DNA of 11,048 nucleotides from positions 24,114 through 35,161 of the forward strand of contig DDXK01000014.1 in the NCBI GenBank assembly GCA_002347185.1, read 5' to 3'. Under the pieces are notes generated by a model. The model was not told where the DNA came from. It made no database searches and was given only the letters and a program-made list of their open reading frames with translations. Origin of the DNA: Desulfobulbaceae bacterium UBA2262. GTDB lineage: Bacteria; Desulfobacterota; Desulfobulbia; Desulfobulbales; Desulfurivibrionaceae. Shown here piece after piece: positions 1 through 6,416 of the stretch (its first letter is position 1; each line of letters starts with the position of its first letter). The position numbers and the translations under genes are program-made.

Positions 1-1
1 G

Positions 2-1129
2 CCGACCATGCTCAAGGCCATGGGTCTGGCGCCCTACCGGCGGCTCCATGTGCATGGCTACTGGAACATGAACGAGACCAAGATGTCCAAGAGCCTCGGC
101 AACGTGGTGCGGCCCGGCGAGCTGGTGGCGGCCTACGGCGCGGACACGGTGCGCTACTTTCTGCTCCGGGAGATGGCCTTCGGGGTGGACGCCGGTTTTT
201 CCCTGGAAGCTCTGGTGGCCCGGCGCAATTCGGACCTGGCCAACGACCTGGGCAACCTCTTTTCCCGCTCGCTGACCATGGTGAAGAATTTTGCCGGCAG
301 CGCGGTGCCAGAGCCGGGCAGCCCCGGTGAGCAGGACCGGGAACTGGCCGAGGCCGCGCTGGCCATGCTGGGCCGTTATGCGGAGCAGATGGAGCATTTC
401 TCCTTCCACCGGGCCCTGGCCGAGGTCTGGGAGGTGATCAGCCGCGCCAACAAGTACATCGTCGGCAACGCTCCCTGGGAGCTGGCCAAGGATCCGGCCC
501 AGGCCGGGCGGCTGGCCACGGTCCTCTATTCTCTCCTCGAGGCCCTGCGCCTCATCGCCCTGACCCTGGGGCCGATCATGCCGGAAACGGCGGCGAAGAT
601 GAACCAGGCCCTGGGGGTGGCTCCCAGCCCGGAGCTTGCAACCCAAGGCAAATGGGGAGTGCTTGTCCCTGGCAGCGCCGTCAGCCCCGGGGCCCAGCTT
701 TTCCCCAGGCTGGAAAAGGAAGAAAAGGCCCCAACCGCGCCGGCCAAAAAGGAAGGCAAGAACGCAGATAAAAAGCCGGCGGACCAGGAAGCGGCGCCGG
801 CCGAGGAAGGGCTCGTCTCCTATGCCGATTTCCAGAAACTGGAACTGCGGGTGGCCCGCATCACGGCCGCGGAAAAAATCGCCAAATCCGACCGCCTTCT
901 GAAGCTGACCGTCCAGGCGCCGGAGGAACGGACCATCGTCGCCGGGATTGCCCAGCACTACCAGCCGGAAGAACTCCTTGGCCGCCAGGTGATCATCGTC
1001 GCCAACCTCAAGCCCGCCAAGCTGATGGGCGTCGCCTCGCACGGCATGGTGCTGGCGGCCAAGGAGGGAGAGCGCCTGGTGCTCTCCACCGTCTCCGACA
1101 CCATCGCCCCGGGCAGCAGGGTGGCATGA
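2..1129 (+). CDS. metG: Methionyl-tRNA synthetase, C-terminal part (5' end outside window)
   Basis: Charges tRNA-Met with methionine in the cytoplasm. The frame is already open at base 2, so the N-terminal part of the catalytic domain lies upstream; about 375 codons are present. The class I signature KMSKS is at bases 80-94, followed by LGNVV and the AYGADTVRYFLLRE block typical of MetG. Next comes the alpha-helical anticodon-binding domain (roughly fragment residues 65-235, counting the ATG at base 8 as 1). A Lys/Ala/Glu/Pro-rich linker follows (about 236-267). The end is an EMAPII/Arc1p-type tRNA-binding OB-fold domain (about 268-373; YADFQKLELRVARI, ANLKPAKLMG, SHGMVLAA). This appended domain is the usual form in bacterial MetGs that dimerise through it. 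The stop overlaps the next start by 4 bp (ATGA), so the next gene is probably translationally coupled. The identification is firm; only the missing 5' end limits it. Confidence 0.97.
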   Translation, partial: PTMLKAMGLAPYRRLHVHGYWNMNETKMSKSLGNVVRPGELVAAYGADTVRYFLLREMAFGVDAGFSLEALVARRNSDLANDLGNLFSRSLTMVKNFAGSAVPEPGSPGEQDRELAEAALAMLGRYAEQMEHFSFHRALAEVWEVISRANKYIVGNAPWELAKDPAQAGRLATVLYSLLEALRLIALTLGPIMPETAAKMNQALGVAPSPELATQGKWGVLVPGSAVSPGAQLFPRLEKEEKAPTAPAKKEGKNADKKPADQEAAPAEEGLVSYADFQKLELRVARITAAEKIAKSDRLLKLTVQAPEERTIVAGIAQHYQPEELLGRQVIIVANLKPAKLMGVASHGMVLAAKEGERLVLSTVSDTIAPGSRVA

Positions 1130-1887
1130 ACAAAAGGCTTGCCGCAGACAGCCTTGCCCCCTATCTGGAGCTTGAGGAGCAGGCCCGACGCTATCCCCTG
1201 CACAGCCTGCACCTCCAGGGCGGCAGCGACCACTCGCCCCTCGGCCTGCTCCTGGTGGCGGACGGCACCTCCGGCCGGGAGCTGGAGCAGGCCCTTGCCG
1301 CCCTGGACCTGGGCAGCCGCCACTTCGGCCGCCACCAGCCCGGCAGCGATCCCGCCCGGGAGGAGAGCGAGGCCCTGCCCGACGCGGCATGGCTGCAAAG
1401 GCAGCTCCACGTGGAGCTGGACCGGGTGACCCGCACCCGGCTCCCCTGCGCCCTCCTGCTGCTCGCCCCCGCCGGGGCGTCCCGACGCAGCGAACGATCC
1501 CTCGCCCTGGCGGCCCTGGCCCTCGCCCCCTGCCTGCATCAGGTCGATCTCCTGGCCCGCTGGCGAAAAGATCTCCTGGCCCTGGTCCTGCCCGGCACCA
1601 ATCTGGGCAAGGCGAGAAAGCGGGCGGCGGAAATCAGGGCCCACCTGCGCCCCTCCGCGACAAGGCCCGGCCCGGCCGTGGGCATCGCGGTCTGCCATGC
1701 TTACGAGAGCATTGCCCCCGGGCAGCTGCTGGCCCTGGCCGAAGAAGCCCTGGGACGGGCAGGCAAAGACGGCGCCGAGGCGATCTGCCACGCCGCGCCC
1801 CCGGCCAGGCCCGAGGACTCCTGTCAGGTAACGGTGGAAGAACGCGCGCAACTTTTCAGTTTCTTGCAAAAGGAAGCCTGTTTATGA
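1126..1887 (+). CDS. Degenerate GGDEF-domain-like protein (probably no cyclase activity)
   Basis: A 253-residue protein whose C-terminal two thirds read like a GGDEF (diguanylate cyclase) fold with its signature destroyed. DLLARWRKDLLALVLPGT (residues 141-158) lines up with the usual DLVARYGGDEFAVLLPGT, so the GGDEF position is RKDLL (147-151, bases 1564-1578). It is followed by AAEIRAHL, by VGIAVC (185-190, matching the SIGVA strand) and by LLALAEEALGRAGKDG (201-216, matching the ADxALYxAKxxG helix). The two Gly residues and the catalytic Glu are absent, so c-di-GMP synthesis is not expected. Residues 1-85 match nothing I recognise; no membrane segment or signal peptide is visible. The start is an ATGA overlap with metG and the stop is an ATGA overlap with the downstream ATPase, which suggests coupled synthesis with a protein it may regulate. 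The fold was assigned by eye from motif order; function is unknown. Confidence 0.75.
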   Translation: MNKRLAADSLAPYLELEEQARRYPLHSLHLQGGSDHSPLGLLLVADGTSGRELEQALAALDLGSRHFGRHQPGSDPAREESEALPDAAWLQRQLHVELDRVTRTRLPCALLLLAPAGASRRSERSLALAALALAPCLHQVDLLARWRKDLLALVLPGTNLGKARKRAAEIRAHLRPSATRPGPAVGIAVCHAYESIAPGQLLALAEEALGRAGKDGAEAICHAAPPARPEDSCQVTVEERAQLFSFLQKEACL

Positions 1888-2642
1888 GCAAAACCAGCAA
1901 GCATGCCCCGAAAATCATCTGCATCAGCAGCGGCAAGGGCGGGGTCGGCAAAACCTCCTTTTCCGTGAACGTGGCCACCGCCCTTGCCCAGAGCGGCAAG
2001 AAGGTGCTGCTCATCGACGGCGACCTGGGGCTGGCCAACGTCGATGTGGTCCTGGGCATCAATGTCCGCCACACCATGCGGGAAACCATCGAAGAGGGAC
2101 GGGAGCTGGCGAGCTGCCTGGTGGAGATCACCCCCGGCTTCCAGGTGCTGCCGGCAAGCTCCGGGGTGCCGGAGATGGCCAGCCTCTCCTACGAGGAACA
2201 GGCCTTTCTCACCAGCAGCCTGGAGGAGATCATCGACCGCTTCGACTATGTGCTGGTGGACACCGCCGCCGGCATCGGCGAGTCGGTGCTCTGGTTCAAC
2301 ACCTGGTCCCAGGTCAACATCGTCATCCTCACCCCGGACCCGACCTCGCTCACCGACGCCTATGCCCTGATCAAGGTGCTCGCCACCCGGCACGGGAAAA
2401 AGCACTTTCACCTGCTGATAAACAGTGTAAAATCGAAAAAGGAAGGCAAGGAGGTTTTCGACAACATGCGCACGGTCTTGGAACGCTTCCTGCAAATCCG
2501 TCCCCTCGCCCTGGGCGCCATGCCGCAGGACGCGCAGGTCTCCCAGGCCATCCGCCAACAGAAGCCCTTCCTGCTCGCCGCTCCGGAAAGCCGCGCCAGC
2601 CAGGAAATCATGGCCGTGGCCCAGCGCATCCTGGCCCTGTAA
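1884..2642 (+). CDS. MinD/ParA-family ATPase, FlhG-like
   Basis: A 252-residue deviant-Walker P-loop ATPase of the MinD/FlhG branch. These proteins typically dimerise on ATP, bind membrane or a partner, and position division, flagellar or polar structures. The deviant Walker A motif GKGGVGKT is at residues 17-24, with the signature Lys18. Switch I DGDLGLANVD is at 45-54, and the Walker B/switch II segment VLVDTAAGI at 123-131, with DTAAG in place of MinD's DxPAG. PTSLTDAYALIK (153-164) and LGAMPQDAQVSQAI (210-223) are closer to FlhG/YlxH than to classical MinD. The protein ends at AQRILAL, without an obvious MinD-type amphipathic membrane-targeting helix. The start chosen is the ATG that overlaps the previous stop (ATGA), with AGGA 9 nt upstream. 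The frame is open further upstream, but that stretch lies inside the GGDEF-like gene and is not coding. No flagellar, MinC or MinE gene is adjacent, so the cargo is unknown. Confidence 0.9.
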   Translation: MSKTSKHAPKIICISSGKGGVGKTSFSVNVATALAQSGKKVLLIDGDLGLANVDVVLGINVRHTMRETIEEGRELASCLVEITPGFQVLPASSGVPEMASLSYEEQAFLTSSLEEIIDRFDYVLVDTAAGIGESVLWFNTWSQVNIVILTPDPTSLTDAYALIKVLATRHGKKHFHLLINSVKSKKEGKEVFDNMRTVLERFLQIRPLALGAMPQDAQVSQAIRQQKPFLLAAPESRASQEIMAVAQRILAL

Positions 2643-2720
2643 CCATCCGGCTCCGCCGCCCCGCCGGGACAGCGCCTTGCCGGTTCATTTTTTTTGCTTG
2701 CAGCACGAAAGAGGTTCTCC

Positions 2721-3020
2721 ATGTTTATCATCAGCAATTTCTTCGGCGCCCTGGCCAGTCTGCTCGACTTTGCCCTGAGCGCCTACATGTGGATCATCAT
2801 CGGCCGGGCCATCATCTCCTGGGTGAACGCCGATCCCTACAACCCCATTGTCCGCTTCCTCTACGAGGTCACCGAGCCGGTACTCTCCCGGATCCGCCGG
2901 GTGGTGCCGATCTTTGCCGGCGGCCTCGATTTTTCGCCGATGATCCTGATCCTCGCCCTGATTTTCCTGCGCAGCTTCCTGGTGCCGACCCTGCACCAGC
3001 TGGCGAGAACCATGGGCTGA
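2721..3020 (+). CDS. yggT: YggT-family inner-membrane protein
   Basis: A 99-residue integral membrane protein of the YggT family, which is often found beside DivIVA/SepF-type division genes; its molecular role is poorly defined. Two hydrophobic segments are visible, about residues 5-32 and 70-92. Between them is the family-typical stretch RAIISWVNADPYNPIVRFL (29-47), followed by EPVLSRIRRVVP. YggT proteins often have two such units; this one has a single unit. The ATG at 2721 is preferred because AAAGAGG lies 6 nt upstream; a TTG at 2694 is in frame but has no comparable ribosome-binding site. The 78-bp gap after the ATPase gene contains a weak GC-rich inverted repeat and a T7 tract, but no convincing terminator, so read-through into yggT and divIVA is likely. 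Confidence 0.88.
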   Translation: MFIISNFFGALASLLDFALSAYMWIIIGRAIISWVNADPYNPIVRFLYEVTEPVLSRIRRVVPIFAGGLDFSPMILILALIFLRSFLVPTLHQLARTMG

Positions 3021-3066
3021 TTCCCCCTTCCAGGCCGTTTTCAACGCAGAACAAAGGAGCCGCGAC

Positions 3067-4008
3067 ATGAGCCTCTCAGCGCAAGATATCCAGTCCCAGC
3101 AGTTCCATGTCCGCTTTCGCGGCTTCGACGCCGAGGAGGTCGATGACTTCCTGGAAAAGGTGGCCACCGCCTTCCAGTCCCTGAGCGAGGAGAATCGCCG
3201 GGTCAAGGAGCAGGCGGAGTCCCTGGAAAAGGATCTGGCCACCTACCGCAATCAACAAAAGGCCTTTCAGAACGCCATTGTCGCCGCGCAGTCCATTGCC
3301 GACGAGATGAAGGAAAAAAGCAGGATCGAGGCGGAGGAGATCGTCGAAGCGGCCCATGCGGAAGCGCGCCGGCTGCTCGACGAGGCGAACGGCGAGGTGG
3401 TGGCCCTGGAGCGGGAGCTCGACCGCCTGACCGCCCTCAAGGCCCAGATGCGGGAAGAGCTGAGTCAGCAGCTCAACGCCTACCTGGAGATGATCGAGGC
3501 CGAGTCCTTTGCCGCGCCGCAGACCGCGCGGGCCAGGACGCCTCTCTTCGCCGGGAGCAAAGACCGGGAAGAGGTGTATGAATGCACGCCCCCCGCCCCG
3601 GAGCGAAGTGCGGAAAAGCCCGAGAAAGCAGCGCCCGCCTTTGCCTTTGCCGGCGCGGAGGCGGAGGTGCCCGAGTCGGAAAGGCCCGAGGAGGGAGAAG
3701 AGTCCGACCTCTCCGATCTCTATGTCCGGGTCGATCTCCCGGAGGACGTTCTTGACCTGCCGGAGGAGGAAGGGAAAGGGCGCAGGGCCCAGGATATCGA
3801 CCTGCCCCCCATCGAAGCCGACGAACCCGAGGATCTGCTCTCCCTGGGCCGCGAGGCAGAGGAACCGGCCATCCCCGATCTTGAAGGCGACATGGTCTTC
3901 AGCCTGGAAGACCCGCTCGATGAGCAGGGCCCCTCCGTCTCCGCCTGGGAGGACGAGGAGAAGAAAAAGAAGAAGGAGGATTTCGACCCCTACGAATCGC
4001 CCCTATGA
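3067..4008 (+). CDS. divIVA: DivIVA-domain protein with long acidic tail
   Basis: A 313-residue DivIVA-type coiled-coil protein. Family members bind negatively curved membrane at poles or septa and recruit partner proteins. The N-terminal domain is well preserved: SAQDIQSQQFHVRFRGFDAEE (residues 4-24), then VDDFL, matches the crossed-loop region of Bacillus DivIVA, including a Phe17-Arg18 pair at the residues known to insert into membrane. A long heptad-rich coiled coil runs from about 28 to 145. Residues 146-313 are low-complexity and strongly acidic, probably disordered, with patches such as DLYVRVDLPEDVLDLPEEE (218-235) and DIDLPPIEADEPEDLLSL (243-260). Near the end is a run of five or more Lys (299-303) followed by EDFDPYESPL. 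AAAGGAG lies 7 nt before the ATG. The gene follows yggT by 46 bp and overlaps yggU by 4 bp. The family call is firm; the tail's partner is unknown. Confidence 0.9.
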   Translation: MSLSAQDIQSQQFHVRFRGFDAEEVDDFLEKVATAFQSLSEENRRVKEQAESLEKDLATYRNQQKAFQNAIVAAQSIADEMKEKSRIEAEEIVEAAHAEARRLLDEANGEVVALERELDRLTALKAQMREELSQQLNAYLEMIEAESFAAPQTARARTPLFAGSKDREEVYECTPPAPERSAEKPEKAAPAFAFAGAEAEVPESERPEEGEESDLSDLYVRVDLPEDVLDLPEEEGKGRRAQDIDLPPIEADEPEDLLSLGREAEEPAIPDLEGDMVFSLEDPLDEQGPSVSAWEDEEKKKKKEDFDPYESPL

Positions 4009-4310
4009 GTTTTCTCAAAGAGCGCGGGGACGGCTCGCTGAGCATCCGCTTCTACGTCCAGCCCAAGGCCTCGCGCACCCGCATCATCGGTCTGCACGGG
4101 GAGGCGATCAAGCTGGGCATCACCGCCCCGCCCGTGGACGGCAAGGCAAACGAGGCGGTGACAGCCTTCGTGGCCAAACTCTTCAAGATTCCCAGGAGCG
4201 CGGTCCGCATCGAAAGCGGCGAGACCAGCCGCGGCAAGGTGCTGCGCCTGGAGGGAATCTCCGCCGCCGAGGCCCGGCAGCTGCTCGCGCCGCTGCTTTC
4301 CTCGCCCTGA
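4005..4310 (+). CDS. yggU: YggU / DUF167-family protein
   Basis: A 101-residue cytoplasmic protein of the YggU (DUF167) family, a small alpha/beta fold with no firmly established function. The family core is present: IRFYVQPKASRTRI (residues 14-27), then the signature APPVDGKANEAV (41-52), and a Gly/Ser-rich turn with a final strand, SGETSRGKVLRLEGI (71-85). Its length is normal for the family. It starts inside the divIVA stop (ATGA overlap), and yggT and yggU are neighbours in many bacteria, which supports both calls. The next gene begins 44 bp downstream. Confidence 0.9.
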   Translation: MSFLKERGDGSLSIRFYVQPKASRTRIIGLHGEAIKLGITAPPVDGKANEAVTAFVAKLFKIPRSAVRIESGETSRGKVLRLEGISAAEARQLLAPLLSSP

Positions 4311-4354
4311 GCGGCCCAGCGCCCGGGGGCTGACCCGGTTCGGAAAGGTATCCC

Positions 4355-5422
4355 ATGCGGCTTCCCAGATGGCTTCCCGCCGGGAGACGGGAATGGCTTT
4401 GGTTCGGGGCCCGGCTCTTTGCCGCGGCCCTTGTCCTGACAGGCTCTCTCCTCTATTCCCTCTCCATGCCCCTTTCCTCGGCCCCGCAAACGCTGCCGCC
4501 CCTCGCGCCGGGCGAACGGGAACTCGTCCACCGGCTCAAGGTCCATGTGCGGGAGCTTGCCGTTCATATCGGCCAGCGCAATATCTGGACCCCCGGCAGC
4601 ATGGAAGCGGCGGCCGCCTATATCGAGGCCACCCTCGCCGGCCTGGGCCATGCCCCGGCCAGACAGGAGTTCCCTGTCCTGGGCCGGACCTGCCTGAATC
4701 TTGAGGTGGAACTGCCTGGGCATGAAGAGCCCGAGGAAATTCTCGTCGTCGGCGCCCATTACGATACGGTGCCGGGCAGCCCGGGCGCCAACGACAACGC
4801 CTCCGGGGTCGCCGCCCTGCTGGAGCTGGCCCGCCTCCTGCGCCAGGAGCAGCCGGGGCGCACCATCCGCCTGGTCGCCTTTGCCAACGAGGAGGCGCCC
4901 TTCTACTACAGCGAGGAGATGGGCAGCCGCCGCTATGCCAGCCGCTGCAAAGAACGGCGGGAAAAGATCGTGGCCATGTTCTCGCTGGAAACCCTGGGCC
5001 ATTACAGCGATGCCAGCGGCAGCCAGGGCTATCCCTTTCCCCTGGGCCTCTTTTATCCGCAGACCGGCAACTTCCTGGCCTTTGTCGGCAATATCCCCTC
5101 CCGGCCCCTGGTCCGCCGCGCCATCAGATCCTTCCGCCAGCAGGCCAGCCTGCCCTCGGAGGGCATCGCCGCGCCCGGCCTTGTCACCGGCATCGGCTGG
5201 TCGGACCACTGGTCCTTCTGGCAGGAGGGCTACCAGGCCATCATGCTCACCGATACCGCCTTTTTCCGCTCCGCTCATTACCACACCGCCAGGGACACCG
5301 AAGAGAAGCTCGACTACCAGCGGCTGGCCAGGGCGGTTTCCGGACTGGCCAGAACCCTGGTCGCCCTGGCCGACGAGAACGGTCAGGGAAAAAACGGGGC
5401 ACCCATGGAGGCACAACGATGA
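4355..5422 (+). CDS. Membrane-anchored M28-family zinc aminopeptidase-like protein
   Basis: A 355-residue M28-type metallopeptidase (aminopeptidase fold with two zinc ions), probably facing the periplasm. The N-terminus is basic (MRLPRWLPAGRR) followed by one hydrophobic segment at about residues 16-38 with no clear cleavage site, suggesting a signal anchor. The metal and catalytic set is complete by motif: GAHYD (His135, Asp137), GANDNASG (Asp147, bridging ligand), NEE (Glu179 as general base, Glu180 as ligand), SLET (Glu212) and the C-terminal AHYHT (His310). SDHWSFWQEGYQAIMLTDT (283-301) is also typical of M28 enzymes. GGAAAGG lies 6 nt before the ATG, and the stop overlaps the phosphoesterase start by 4 bp. 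The substrate cannot be read from sequence. Family members include aminopeptidases and glutaminyl cyclase-like enzymes, but the intact ligand set favours a peptidase. Confidence 0.9.
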   Translation: MRLPRWLPAGRREWLWFGARLFAAALVLTGSLLYSLSMPLSSAPQTLPPLAPGERELVHRLKVHVRELAVHIGQRNIWTPGSMEAAAAYIEATLAGLGHAPARQEFPVLGRTCLNLEVELPGHEEPEEILVVGAHYDTVPGSPGANDNASGVAALLELARLLRQEQPGRTIRLVAFANEEAPFYYSEEMGSRRYASRCKERREKIVAMFSLETLGHYSDASGSQGYPFPLGLFYPQTGNFLAFVGNIPSRPLVRRAIRSFRQQASLPSEGIAAPGLVTGIGWSDHWSFWQEGYQAIMLTDTAFFRSAHYHTARDTEEKLDYQRLARAVSGLARTLVALADENGQGKNGAPMEAQR

Positions 5423-5910
5423 AAATCGGCATCCTTTCCGACACCCATCTCACCACCATCACCGAAACCTTCAGGAAAACGGTGGAACTCTGCTTCCATG
5501 ACGCGGAACTGATCCTCCATGCCGGGGATCTCACCGACCTCTCCATCCTGCGGGTCTTTGCCGGCAAGGAGGTGCATGCGGTGCACGGCAACATGTGCTC
5601 GGCCGTTACCCGCCAGAGCCTGCCGGCCAGCAAGGAGATCCGGATCGGCGGCTTCACCATCGGCCTCATCCACCGACTGGGCAACACCTATGACTTCGAG
5701 GAGCGGCTCAGCGAAGTCTTCCCTGCCGCCGACTGCATCGTCTACGGCCATACCCACCGGCCGGTCTGCCATCGTCTCGGCGGCGTTCTCTACATCAATC
5801 CCGGCAGCTTTACCGGCGCCGGCGCCCACGGGCCGGGGGGCACCTTCGCCATCCTCGAGGCAGGCGAAACCCTGCAAGCCCGCATCCTGCAACTGCGAGG
5901 AGGAGCATGA
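5419..5910 (+). CDS. YfcE/MJ0936-type metallophosphoesterase
   Basis: A 163-residue calcineurin-like phosphoesterase of the small YfcE/MJ0936 group, soluble and probably cytoplasmic. The metal-binding motifs appear in the expected order: SDTH (Asp8, His10), HAGD (Gly36-Asp37), HGNM (Asn58), LIHR (His85) and GHTH (110-113), with INPGS (126-130) after it. The residue after HGN is Met rather than the common Asp, and LIH is followed by Arg rather than Gly; neither change removes a metal ligand. Members of the group act on phosphodiesters such as cyclic or small nucleotides, but the natural substrate is usually unknown. The gene is joined by ATGA overlaps to the M28 gene before it and the HIT gene after it. 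Pairing with a nucleotide-handling HIT protein would fit a nucleotide-turnover role (inference). Confidence 0.92.
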   Translation: MKIGILSDTHLTTITETFRKTVELCFHDAELILHAGDLTDLSILRVFAGKEVHAVHGNMCSAVTRQSLPASKEIRIGGFTIGLIHRLGNTYDFEERLSEVFPAADCIVYGHTHRPVCHRLGGVLYINPGSFTGAGAHGPGGTFAILEAGETLQARILQLRGGA

Positions 5911-6395
5911 AAAATCTCTGGACACCCTGGCGCATGGAGTACATCGAGGGCAAGAGCGGAAAGACCGCCGGCTGCATCTTCTGCGCGGCCCGGGATCGCC
6001 CCTCTTCCGCAGAGGATCTCATCCTCTTTCGCGATGCCGCCCTGGTGGTGCTGATGAACCGCTTTCCTTACGCCAACGGCCATCTGCTTGTCGCTCCAAC
6101 CCGGCATGTCGCCGATCTCTGCGATTTGCACGAGTCGGAACAGAGCGCCATCGCCGCCATGCTGCCCCGCTGCCTCGCCATCCTGCGGCGGCAACTCAAG
6201 CCGGCAGGCTTCAACATCGGCCTGAACCTGGGCGAGGCTGCGGGCGCGGGGCTGGCCAGCCACCTGCACTGGCAGGTCGTGCCCCGCTGGCACGGAGACC
6301 ACAACTACCTGACGGTGCTCGCTGAGATCCGCACCATCCCCGAGCATATCGAGGCCACCTTCGCCCGACTGCTGCCGGAATTCCAGGCTGATTGA
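5907..6395 (+). CDS. HIT-family nucleotide hydrolase/phosphorylase with HxHxQ active site
   Basis: A 162-residue histidine-triad superfamily protein, resembling bacterial Ap4A phosphorylase/hydrolase-like HIT proteins that begin with LWTPWRMEYI. Cys23 and Cys26 (CIFC) form half of a probable structural zinc site. NRFPYANGHLLVAPTRHV (51-68) is the HIT core strand region. The active-site triad is HLHWQVV (119-125): His119 and His121 are kept, but Gln123 stands where classic HIT hydrolases have His. HxHxQ occurs in phosphorylase and transferase branches such as Apa1/2 and GalT, so phosphorolysis of dinucleoside polyphosphates is possible. VPRWHGDHNY (125-134) supports the subgroup. A strong AGGAGGAG precedes the ATG, which overlaps the phosphoesterase stop (ATGA). 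This is the last gene of the plus-strand run, 21 bp from the convergent rlmI end. Confidence 0.92.
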   Translation: MKNLWTPWRMEYIEGKSGKTAGCIFCAARDRPSSAEDLILFRDAALVVLMNRFPYANGHLLVAPTRHVADLCDLHESEQSAIAAMLPRCLAILRRQLKPAGFNIGLNLGEAAGAGLASHLHWQVVPRWHGDHNYLTVLAEIRTIPEHIEATFARLLPEFQAD

Positions 6396-6416
6396 GGCAG
6401 AGACGGCCGAGGGTGC

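Noticed and set aside
958..1869. Minus-strand open frame of about 300 codons opposite metG and the GGDEF-like gene
   Set aside because: Antisense to motif-supported coding sequence, low-complexity Gly/Gln/Ala composition, no ribosome-binding site or family motif.
1389..1883. Open frame extending the ATPase gene about 165 codons upstream
   Set aside because: It lies wholly inside the GGDEF-like gene in another frame, is very rich in Pro, Arg and Gly, and has no family similarity. The ATG at 1884 begins just before the P-loop domain and has a ribosome-binding site.
2643..2720. Possible intrinsic terminator between the ATPase gene and yggT
   Set aside because: A 5-bp CCGGC/GCCGG stem and a T7 tract are present but about 20 bases apart, and the alternative stem next to the T tract has only 4 bp. 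This is too weak to call.
4052..5416. Very long minus-strand open frame (454 codons) opposite yggU and the M28 gene
   Set aside because: The plus strand carries complete, motif-rich genes. The antisense frame is a by-product of high GC content, is Gly/Ala/Arg-rich and has no recognisable motif.
6396..6416. Terminator between the convergent HIT and rlmI genes
   Set aside because: The gap is 21 bp with no stem-loop or T tract. Termination presumably occurs inside the opposing genes or is Rho-dependent.
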